Shown one piece after another: positions 22,948 to 32,903 of a stretch of DNA of 64,000 nt. This DNA comes from Neopestalotiopsis rosae. Its lineage: Eukaryota > Ascomycota > Sordariomycetes > Amphisphaeriales > Sporocadaceae. Made by a program: the position numbers and the translations under genes. Position 1 is the first letter of the stretch. Every line of letters begins with the position of its first letter. The stretch is taken from NCBI GenBank assembly GCA_023078685.1, contig JALGAS010000006.1:186001-250000 (forward strand), in the 5' to 3' direction. The notes beneath the pieces were generated by a model. It was given only the letters and a program-made list of their open reading frames with translations. It made no database searches and was not told where the DNA came from.

Positions 22948-23458
22948 TTAGAACGGGCTGACCCAAGGACGACATTTATCCGCAGCGCAGTACCCATTAC
23001 AGCAGGGCCCGACAAACTGGCCATTGATATCGTAGCAGTCACCGTAGATGCCCACGCACATGCCCAGGCAGCTCACTCCCGTAATGGGCTGCGGCGGGCC
23101 CACGAGGACCTGCTGGAGCCCCTCGGACGTGATGCCGCCCACCACGGTCTTTGGGCCGTCCGTGTAAAAGGTGCACTGCGCTTGGGCGTTGTAGTCGGGG
23201 GCATCGATGATGCTCACGGAGATGTCGTTGTCTTTTTTTCACGAAGGGGGAGCGGTCATTGTCAGTATCGACGTTTTTTTGGAGGAGAAAAAGGGGGATG
23301 AGATGCAACTTACTGGTTGGATAGATTTCGCCATCAGCTGGAAAGGTCAGGGAATATTCCGCCGGTCCGCCGTGAAAGGTGAGGTGGACTGTCTGAACAT
23401 CGGCGCTGACGCTGGCGGCGAGGAAGCCGAGGGTGAGGAGAGAAAGAGTGGACTTCAT
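22948..23458 (-). CDS. Small secreted cysteine-rich protein with knottin-like Cys spacing
   Basis: Exons are 23314-23458 and 22948-23231 (142 aa), with an 82 nt intron (GTAAGT...AAAAAG). A signal peptide is clear (MKSTLSLLTLGFLAASVSA). The mature protein has eight cysteines, seven of them clustered in the last 45 residues. The order C-x6-C-x9-C-C-x3-C-x4-C resembles the spacing of inhibitor-cystine-knot folds, with an additional C-x3 before it and one upstream Cys. The N-terminal half looks like a small beta domain (VQTVHLTFHGGPAEYSLTF). Function is unknown. A secreted effector or defence-type peptide is plausible but not shown. Confidence 0.8.
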
Positions 23459-23560
23459 CTTGTTGTGTATGTATATTGAATCTTGTGAATCTGTAAGTAA
23501 TTGATATCTTGTGCTGTGGTTGTAGTATAATCCCATTCTACGACGACGCCGATCCACCCT

Positions 23561-23569
23561 CTTTATATA
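23561..23569 (-). promoter_or_regulatory. TATA box of Cys-rich secreted protein gene
   Basis: TATATAAAG on the minus strand lies about 103 nt upstream of the ATG at 23458. Confidence 0.5.
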
Positions 23570-23719
23570 GTCCATTTCCCTCTTCCACTATCCTCCAACG
23601 ACCGACCGCTATTCTTGGTGCAACGACTCACAATGTACGTAGAGCAACCAGCTCCCACGCCTCCTGCTGACCGCAAAAAGCCCCTTCTCATGATCTCACG
23701 ATCGACAGGCCGTCACATC

Positions 23720-23748
23720 CGTGTGTGAGCCGTGAGGGCTCACACACG
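23720..23748. repeat. Perfect 12-bp inverted repeat with 5-nt loop
   Basis: The arms CGTGTGTGAGCC (23720-23731) and GGCTCACACACG (23737-23748) are exact reverse complements around GTGAG. The repeat lies 262-290 nt upstream of the ATG of the minus-strand secreted-protein gene. It could be a binding site for a dimeric regulator or a structural hairpin. Confidence 0.8.
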
Positions 23749-24640
23749 TCGAAAAAAAGCCCAAATGGACAGAACACGAGAAGGCCATCAGACTTGGCAC
23801 GCTATCACAGGAAGCCGTTTCTAGCATCTCCTACAGTTTTCAGCTGAATTTTGAACTAGCTTGATTCCTTGATTCCGTAGTCCTCAGCCCAGCGGAACGA
23901 AGGATCTCCAAGACTTGTTTACCCCCAAAAGCTTATCCTGGGCTGAAGACGCCACGAGCTGTCAAGTGGTGATTCGAGAAGGTGGCGCACAACGCCGTCA
24001 TGCGGGATAGCGAGGGAGCTGAGACTCTGAGCTTAATTTAACCTCGTGTCCGCGATTGGAAAAGTGCAAGGCGCTCGTAGGATTTCGAGTGCGGATCAAA
24101 TTTGCAACGTGGGGTTGAGTTGGAAGATCTGTGAGTTATGTCTGAGACTCTGGATCCTCATCAGTGATTTATCGGCAGTTCACTGATCAATCGTGATTGA
24201 ATTTGTCGGTCGCATGATGATACGCGTTGAGTGGTGACAGGGCCACGAGAAGCAGAGAAGAACAACATTGACCTTGCATCTCCGACCAAAGTTCCATCAA
24301 AATCAATCAATTGAGATAGTGACCCGTCAGCTGATGAAATAGATATAAAAAGCCCGACAGTTTGCAGACTCATGGATTAATCCGCGGAATTCTGCAGGCT
24401 AGTCACTTTATGGCAAGAGACATGTAAGACAAAACAGGTTATGGTGTACACTTTGGAGCTAAGAGCATCAGCCTCACGCGCCTCTTTACAGACCACGGTG
24501 ACGTTGCTCCGCATGTTTTATTACTAAACTAATCATGTTACGTGCTTCATATAGGCCAATGGAGAAGAGGGTAGATGTCTTCGACCCTCGGCAACACGAC
24601 CTCACAGTGTCGAGTGACTCATTACTCTGCGAGGGTAGGC

Positions 24641-26658
24641 TTATGCCTTGATAGAAGCCTTCTCATCGGAAACGACACCACCGGCGCGACGCTCCAGATC
24701 ACTCTCGTCATCAGTGTCGCGCTTCATATCTCCAGCGCTGGTGTTGATGACGAACTCTTCCTTGTCCAGGTGGTGGAAGGTGAACCAGAAGATGACTGTC
24801 AGTACCGCTCCGGCAATAGTAGGACCAGCAAAAGCCCAGATCAGGTAAGGATCCTGGATGGCAGGCGCAGTAGCCAGACCAATGGCGGCGGAAATGGCAG
24901 TCATGAACAGGTTGATGGAAGCGACGAGACCCTTCATGTTCTTTGGGGATCGCGAGTAGGCAATACCATAAGCCGTGACGTTGATGAAGATTTCGGAAAT
25001 GGCCGTGATAATGATGGGGATGGCGTAAAGCGAGTATGAGATGGTCGACAGCGAGTTCTCACCAACGGCAACAATCTCGGCGCAGGTAGTGGCGTTCCAG
25101 CCACAGGGAGAGGTCTGGTACACGTAGTACTGGAGGACTGAGAAGCCAATGGATCCAATTGTGCAGATGGCGAATCCAAAAGTCATACGGGAGATGGCAC
25201 CCCACTTGATACCACGCTTGCGGAGGAATGGGTAGATGATGTGGTTCATCACCGGCACCACTGGGAAGATTGTCAGAAAATGGCGATTGAAAGAAATATT
25301 GAGGACGTCAACTTACTAAGAACGATACTGACGGAGTTGAGGTTGTCCAACAGATCATTGGGTACACCATTGGTATCCATACCGGCCGTCAGGGCATTGG
25401 CAGCAGCACCAAGACCACCATCGTTGATCTGGAAGATGGGCTGGAACAGGAAAATTCCACAGGCCTGGAAAGTGCGGCGAACATCGTCGACAAATTGGTC
25501 GTCGTATGGGTACTCGTGCGTGGAGCCAGCTGCGAGACGCACACTGGGCTTGCCAAGGTCCCAGAATCCAGAGCGGCCAATGCGCTGCAGACCACCGTGG
25601 GCAAAAATGTCTCCAAGAACCTTGAATACGTTGCCCAGATCAGAGCCTCCTGGAGGCTGCTTGATCAAACGGGGGTTCAGGTACCACAGTAGAGGAGGGA
25701 GCATGAGATACAGAATGGTGGGAATCAGATATGCAGCCCAGTAGCCGACGAGCTTGGCCAGGTAAGTTGTAGCAATACCAGTACAGGCACCAACGTTGAT
25801 GAGAAGATAGAACCACAACATGACACTGTTGATGGACTCCTCGGGGTCAATAATGACCTTCTCTCCGTTCTTATCGGTGACCACGTGCGGGACACGATGG
25901 GGCGATTGATCCATGATGGTGGGGGAGATATTGGGCTTGAATTGAGCGGCACCAATGGCGAGCATGTATAGAGAGAGGGCAAAGGGACCGATAGCATGGC
26001 CCGAGGTCAGGACAGGTGGGAGTGCGGAAATAATCATGATGATGTGGGCGAAACCGCAAATGGCGACACCCCAGCAGATCATCTTGAATCGACCATACTT
26101 GGTATCGGCAAGCCAACCAAAGTAGATCGGAAGAGCATAAGCCATGAACTTGAAGGCCTCAGTCATGGCAGTAGCAGTGACTGAACCCTTGCCCAGAGCT
26201 CCAGCCGTGTAGTCAGACCCAGCACCACTGGCTCCAGTCGTACTTCCCGGCGGGAGAGGAGCGCGGATGAAGTTCTTGTAGACCTGGTTGCAGCCATAGT
26301 AGGAAGCACGCTCGGCGAACTCGACAGCACACAGGTAGTAGCAAGTTATGGGGAGCTTGCCCGCCACGCGCCGCAGAGTAGTCCTCTCCTCCTCGGTAGG
26401 GAGAACGAGTCCATGGAGGGTATCATGTCCTGTCTTGTCCTCCACAGTGGTGATGTTTTGCACCTCGGCTTCGATGGCGGCTTGGGCAGTAGCATCATAA
26501 GATGCTCGGTTCTTGTCGCCAACGGCACCGACAGATGCGGGCAGGGTGGCGATGGTGGTACCAGCGTCAGCTAAAATGCAAGTGTCAGTGCGTGCTTCTA
26601 ACGTCTACTAAACGATATCCGGACTCTATTGAATTCAAGGCTTTCAGTACTTACCCAT
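24641..26658 (-). CDS. ptr2: Proton-dependent oligopeptide transporter (PTR2/POT family)
   Basis: Exons are 26655-26658, 25317-26570 and 24641-25260 (625 aa). The first coding exon is only ATGG, followed by a GTAAGT donor, and the second begins CTGACGCTGG. Family hallmarks are ERASYYG (88-94), GWLADTKYGRF (153-163) and the PTR2 signature WFYLLINVG (254-262). About twelve membrane segments are visible, with a long hydrophilic N-terminus and a charged C-terminal tail ending EKASIKA. By family it imports di- and tripeptides with protons across the plasma membrane for nitrogen nutrition. Length fits fungal Ptr2 proteins (about 600 aa). Promoter regulation cannot be read from this sequence. Confidence 0.93.
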
Positions 26659-29600
26659 CGTGAGGGATCTTGACAGACTGTTGGAGTCGAGATCGATGCA
26701 AGTTTGGGAAACAGTACAGACCTAAACGCGAAACCAAGGCTACGTGATAACAGGGTGCAACAGCATCGTTCTTATACTGATAGGCAAGCCAGCCTATCCT
26801 TCGCCAAGCACACACAAGTCGTAAACTTAGCAATAAAACATTCGAGCTTCCCAAACGAGGTAGTCATCTTTCAAGGTTCCGTAGCCACGGCGCCGGAATG
26901 CACAAAGCAACCTAATAGAATGGCGAAATTCTGTCTATCGAAAGATCCATCCTGTTGAGAGAGGCATGCAAGGAGTGCGCGATGCCGAGCCTCAAGTGTG
27001 CAGGCTCACGAGACACCTATCAATACTCGCGACCAATAGCGGACCGACATTTCGTGGGAGAACGGAAGATATCCATACAGAGTTTCGCTTATAGGTCCTC
27101 CCCAGAGGCAGGGATACCGCATTGAGTAGTATCGACCGTTAGCCTAGACCTTGGTAGCTCGACGGGAGCTCTTGGCATCACTGGCTTAAGATAAGGTGCG
27201 CTGGGTATCCCATGTTGTTTAGGTAGCTCGATCACCGCGATGGCTTGCCAAGGCTGCTGGACAAGGCTGGGCACTCCGTATGTATTTGCCAATGATGGCC
27301 AGAATTGTCTTGTGTTCGGCCGTGGCGCCAACAGACACGGCCATGAGGATTTTTTCTTTCTCGCAAGGGAACAAGGAAGACATGATGAAGGCGCCAGGGG
27401 AGGATGAGCAGCAAACCACGCACGCCTCTCACACCATCGGTGGCTTCTAGAAGCAAGACTAGAATATGCAACATGATTGACGGCAACCCATGTCGTCCAC
27501 AAACAGGATGCAGAGCGGATAGTCCAAACCGCATGAGCATCCATCAATCCAGAGTCTCCGCCATGAGCTTATCACCCCGACTGCTGCAATGGTGCAGACG
27601 AACTTACGCCAGCCAATAGCTAGCTATGATGTCCTTGACAGAAAGTTCCCATCGCACAGAATAAGGGATCAATGTTCCATTGCCGAGTACCCTTACCCTT
27701 ACGCGCTGTGCACTGCGTGTGGAGCCCAGCCGAGAAATAGGGTTGGTCATGCAACGTCGCAAGCTGAACTTGGGAGAACATTGCTTGCAGTGCCGCAAAT
27801 AAGCCTATGAGTATCATTTCTGTGAAGTGGCGTTTCTCATCGCTTGATTTCTGAACGATGTGCGACCCAAGTGCCTCTTTACAGCGTCTGTAGGGGCGGA
27901 CTAATCCTTGATGAGGGTGGGAGCCGTGAAGTTACGCATGTTTAGTAAACCGATGAGAGACCTGCGGGACAAGGGCGTATTCGGGAAGCTGTAGCCAGAC
28001 GATGTAGGTATCTACTTGACTGCCGATGTTCAATTAGGCTGATTCATGGTCAACCATCAACGTCAGTATCTCGTATGGTCCGAATTGAGCCAAGCTTCAG
28101 GTGCGTGAAACCAAGCTTTTGAGTACCTGACAAGATTAACACAAGATCTTTCGCCGAGTAAACGGTTGCTTGGGCTTTTTCTCCCGCGCATGATGTGTCG
28201 AAACAGAGCTGCGCAATGGTGGGCATGGCATGGGCTTGTGGCAAGGTGCGTATCCTCGAAGCAAATCTCTCGGTTCAGAGCGGCAGACAAGACCAAAGCC
28301 AAGTGTGTTGGCTTCATGGCGTGCCAAGCAGTGTTGAATTAGCAGTCGAACCCTGCGCGATATTCCTGGTCACTAGCCCGGAAGGGGGCCGTGTCAGTGC
28401 GTCGTCTTCCCGTTGTCGTTGCGCGCGGCCGCCAGCCATCAATCAATCAAGACATTTCCCCCACGTACACAAAGTAGATTGGCAGATAGGCATTGTGCTG
28501 CTTGCGCCGCGCACAGCAATCAAGAAGCAAGAGAGGGTGTGTCGGCAAAGTGGCAACGTGACAAGAGGGAGAGAGAGACGCAAATGGTGTATTCTGTATG
28601 GTGTCTGGCGTCAATCAGGATCAATTTCCTGGTTCTGCTTGTGAGAATGGCGACTTTGTTCCCTTCGTAGTAGAAGATCAAAGAGGAAACGCGCTGGCTG
28701 TCGAAAACGAAAGGTCCCTGACAGTGGACACCGGGACAGACGCGGCCAAGGTCGAACTAGAACAAAGGCAATCGCGCTAAAGTCCCCCACTACGGAGTAC
28801 TGAATGCAGGAAGGAGTATTCCGTCCCACCCCCGCCTTAGTAAGAATTGACGCTGCTTTCGTTCTGATCTCGTCTATCTCTTCGAAATGGAAACATTCGT
28901 ATATACTTCTAGTGCTTACGGAGACTGATATTGACTTTCGCATATCAACTACCACGATCTGACTGGTGTCATGATCATATCACCACCTCGTTTTGGCCAC
29001 TACTTTCACCACTCGAGGAGTTCAAAGAGGAGTAGAACCCCAGCATCGCAAGTTGCTGGGATTCTCCCCAGGTGGTGTGGTACAAACGAACGAACCACCT
29101 GGGTATCGCGCTTGCCAAGACGGACATTCTTGCCCCATCCCTGGCGATAACAAAGTATCCTGAGCCCAGCGGACATCGTCGCAATTGGGGTTCCTTTTCT
29201 TTTCATTTCTACCTGATCCATCCGACACTTGGCTCGTTGACTGTTGGGTCGTACAAATCAATTGCGCCGCTATCTGCGGCCACTAGGAGAGCGCCTCCCG
29301 AGGTTCTCATTGTTCACCGACGATGGTTCGGCCTTTCTTCTTGTCCCATGGTCTTGACGGCCGCCAAGTCTTGCCAAGTCCTCCAGGATCTTTCAGTCCT
29401 CTAGGTTGTTGATCCTCAAGTTGAAAAAGAGAACCAAACCACTCCACCCTGGGTCACAATTTCGTGTCGCTTGTCGGTCATATTGTATGTAGTTGCTTCG
29501 AAATGAGTGCTTACGTAGAAAGAGAGGTATGATTCCGTTCAGTTTTCCAGCGGCAACCAACAGACGGACTAGGAATAGGGAGGATCACGATGCTGATGCA

Positions 29601-30131
29601 GCACTGGAGCACAGAACAATTGGATATGAATGGCCGCCAAGCTGCAGCCAATGAAACGAAAAGAGTAGGTGGATGATCAGTGATGGCTACCACACAACCA
29701 CTCCAACACACCTCTTGGAGTTCCCCTTTCCTTTTCGTTGCTCAACAGTGTCGTGCATGCCATTGCTCTCACATTGGCCGCTTCATCGCCCGCAGCCATT
29801 ACCTTGGCATGAAGAGCTTCTAGAATGGTACGAAGTATATTCTATTTCGGTGATCAGCCGTATTCTGAATGCATCTACAGCCTTCCATAACGAGGCTCCC
29901 GTAATGGAACTCTATAACAAAGCGGAAAGCATCTGTAGGCACAGACTACTCATGAAACCCTGAGGCTCATATATTCACAATGATCTTGGAGCACATTATA
30001 AGACAGCTCAATGCTGGCACCATAAGATACTGTCTAACCATTCAGACACGATTCATATCAAAGTCACAGGATACTCAAACCGAAAGCCTGAGACATCAAC
30101 TCTGGAGAAATCACATACAAGAATACTCGAA
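26659..30131. other. Long stretch without recognised gene (3.5 kb)
   Basis: It holds the PTR2 promoter and leader at its left end. ORFs on both strands lack signal peptides, domains or good splice structures. In 29673-29963 there is an ORF in the same frame as the candidate gene at 30132, separated by one stop. A possible intron (GTACGA at 29829 to CTACAG at 29880) hints that the candidate may have 5' exons here, but I could not assemble them. Confidence 0.4.
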
Positions 30132-30623
30132 ATGTCACACTGCACACATGTTGAGCTGCGAGATGCGCTTCAGAGTTCTTCTCAGGATATTGTGAAGATC
30201 ACTGGCGAGGAAAGCAGGTGCAGCAAATGTATGAAGCACACGAGATACCCTATAGCCTTTGGTGACGGGAATCATTGGTGCTGTCAGAAGGTGAGACTAT
30301 GGCGTGCTTGATGACGAGACAAAACTAACAATTACCAGTGCTTTTCTACAATTGCTGATACGAATGCACAAGGAGCCCAGGTCCAATGTCATTCATGTCA
30401 ACAATTCATAAACTACCAGGTTTTTCTGCAAGTGCAGGCCGACTCGTCGCCATCTACGTGTAGTCGATCGCATCTGTCGGCCGGCAAGATATGCGGTCTG
30501 ACTATTACTGTGGTCATGGCCGCCTTTTACGTCTGGATGTTTCTACAAGTATCGGTGGAATCGACCGTGGTAACTTCCACCAGATACACCAGCTCGGTTC
30601 AACAATTTCTAGGATATCGATGA
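30132..30623 (+). CDS. Candidate small protein with CxxC pairs and a C-terminal membrane segment
   Basis: Exons are 30132-30290 and 30339-30623 (147 aa from the ATG used). The 48 nt intron has GTGAGA, an internal CTAACA and ACCAG, with phase 0 on both sides. The spliced protein carries three C-x2-C pairs (CSKC, CQKC, CHSC) around WCC, which suggests a zinc ribbon. One hydrophobic segment (ICGLTITVVMAAFYVWMFL) follows near the C-terminus. The frame stays open upstream to 29964, so the true start may be earlier and in another exon. Family unknown. Support comes from the intron and from Cys pairing across the splice junction. Confidence 0.4.
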
Positions 30624-31420
30624 TCTTGGTGCATACACAATTTGACGGATCCCACAGTGATGGCCATTACGCGACCGTCGGGTAGTACGCAGACATAATC
30701 TCCTGAAACATATATTGTGCAGTACGGCTCATAATCAGGCGTTGACCGTGAATATAAATAGAGTCCCCCGATTTGTCCATTGTCATATATCCAGATGAAC
30801 AGGCCAGAACTGCTTTGGGACAGTGGACGGCAGTGCAATAGGCGATTGAAGCAAGTGACGTAGACACACATGGACGGACCGCCAATGCACCGTAGAAACA
30901 ATATGCATCGGCTATAATTAAATAACAAGCGTCAGTGAGCGAGGGGCCAGTACTAGAATGTACGCTGTTAATTGACAGACCACCCGCTCGTCCAAACATA
31001 TATAATATTGGCTTCCCAAGAAGCAAGTTGAAAAGAATGTCTCGGCCAATCATAATGACCTACCATAAAGAGATTTATTACAGTCGCGTCGCATCTTCAG
31101 TCAGGAGACACCAATCAGATTCGCTGCGGCTACTGGCTGAAATGCTTTCCCACGTGCCAAATTAAACCACACCCGAGGGAGGGTACCCCAAAACCGTGAA
31201 GGGCAGCTCATCACAACTTCCCGTTCGGGCAATTGGGTACCAAGACGGGTGGTGGACCGTGGGGCAGAGCTAGGGCGATGGATATATACTGGAGAAGGAA
31301 CTTCTGGGGTAGAATCAAAATGAAACTATCTTTTTTTTCCGGGTAGTAGTTCATCTCATAAGTCTTGTTTTCTTTAACGAGAAAGGGATCTCTGGGCCGA
31401 AATTAAAATAAGAAAAAACC
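30624..31420. other. Intergenic region with a possible minus-strand small ORF
   Basis: A minus-strand frame at 30667-31053 encodes Cys-containing residues (for example ADAYCFYGALAVRPC) after an AATTATAG acceptor-like site. An overlapping frame (30599-30928) looks equally protein-like in its second half. No start with signal peptide was found, so no gene is called. The right end holds the promoter of the gene at 31421. Confidence 0.3.
31283..31288 (+). promoter_or_regulatory. TATA box of secreted-protein gene
   Basis: TATATA lies 138 nt upstream of the ATG at 31421. Confidence 0.4.
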
Positions 31421-32073
31421 ATGCTATCGCTTCAAGTCTTGTGGCTCTGCATCTCCGCCGCGCTCGCCATGCCGGCGGGCAAGACGCCGCCGATCCCCCC
31501 GGACGACCCGGCGCCCACGCCCCCGGGGACCATTCCGGTCTGCGCCTCGACGAGCCTGCCGTGCACTTTTGCCGTCGATAATATTGCCTACCAAAAGTAC
31601 ACACCCTTCCCGGGCACCATTGAGGAAGGCCTGGACTCCATGACCTTGGCTTTCGGCGTCATGAACGACGCAAACGATATCAGTACCGCCTGCAGCTTCA
31701 CCAATGGGAAATACGGGGGTCAGTGGTCGGACAATGGGACAAGGTGGTACTCGTGTGGGTCGCGGACCATAGTCGATAGTGACGGTTCGCAACATGTGCT
31801 CAAGACCAATGCGCGCTTCGACTGGAACACTTGGCATCTCTCGGTCAATCAGTCGTGGGTTTGTGGTGACGATGACGGGCAAGAGTAAGTTCAACATCCA
31901 GAAATCTTCGAAATACTTCACTCACTTTCATGTCCTGCAGATCCAACATTGGTGCAAACGTCACAGTACTGCTGGTACCAGACTGTACAGACTCATCCAC
32001 CACGGCGTACAATTTCACAGAGTGTTCAGCGCCAAACATTTTGGGTGATGGGTTTCCTTTCTTAGGCAAATAA
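31421..32073 (+). CDS. Small secreted cysteine-containing protein, unknown family
   Basis: Exons are 31421-31884 and 31941-32073 (198 aa), with a 56 nt intron (GTAAGT...CCTGCAG). A signal peptide (MLSLQVLWLCISAALA) precedes a Pro-rich linker (PPIPPDDPAPTPPGT). The compact domain that follows has seven cysteines (in PVCAST, LPCTF, TACSF, YSCGS, WVCGD, PDCTD and TECSA) and several N-glycosylation sequons (NGT, NQS, NVT, NFT). The second exon supplies the last two cysteines, which supports the splice. No known family was recognised. An extracellular effector or wall protein is a reasonable guess. Confidence 0.8.
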
Positions 32074-32903
32074 ATATCGAGGTAATCGAGAACCGCTGTA
32101 ATTCTACTTTGGGTATGCTGCAAAATGATCATCATTATTCGTAAGCTGGTGGCCTTCGAGCCAATATATGACAAAACATGTGTTGTGAGGAAGAAGCAAA
32201 TGTTCACGCTCTAAAGGTCGGCAATTGATCTCGACTAATCACCGATAGTATCAATTTCGAAGATATATATCGCTGCCTGCTTTTAGACTCGTCACTTGTG
32301 CACCAATTATGATGAGGGCTATTCGTTCTCCACCTTACGGGAAGATGCCGTTCTCACTACCAAGGTATGTAGCGAGCGACATTTCGATCTGATCAAGACG
32401 TAGCGAGGAGCACTTTCTGATCATGTCTAACATTTGAATAAACATGAACTTGTTTGTGGTCAATAAATACGTGGAAAATAGACATGAGACTCCACACCAA
32501 ACCGACTTGTCATGGGCCCTGAGACCGCGGGGTAGTACGATATAGAGCCCACTTCAATTCGTGTGCGCGGGGAGGCACCCTAAACACCCGCTGCAAGGGG
32601 CACCTAACACCAGTGCTAAGCCCCTAACAATAATCAAAAAAGCACAATCCATTCTTAGTTTCAATGCAGGAACGGGAAGCTGCAAAAGATGGGACGCGCC
32701 ACTCCAATAGGGGCTCTGGTGCCCCACGCTTTCGGCATTTTCAGCGCAACACAACAGTAACACCACTGCAGTGGATACTCCATTTTTGGTATCCAGGTGC
32801 CTCCACGTCACGCCAATTCCAGACTGTCTGCCGACCTTGGATCCATCGGCTCGGCAAACGAGACCTGCCCGAGTCAGTATTTTTATAGAACCACTGCTTA
32901 GTC
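32074..32903. other. Intergenic region upstream of RecQ helicase
   Basis: It holds the 3' end of the secreted-protein gene and the helicase promoter. No ORF is supported. Confidence 0.45.

Larger units (their letters stand above)
23459..24640. other. Intergenic region with hairpin and TATA box
   Basis: It is the upstream region of the secreted Cys-rich protein and the 3' side of the PTR2 gene. It contains a TATA box and a perfect inverted repeat. No ORF is supported. Confidence 0.45.

Noticed and set aside
24575..25039. ORF on plus strand over the PTR2 3' exon
   Set aside because: Antisense shadow; the minus frame encodes transporter helices.
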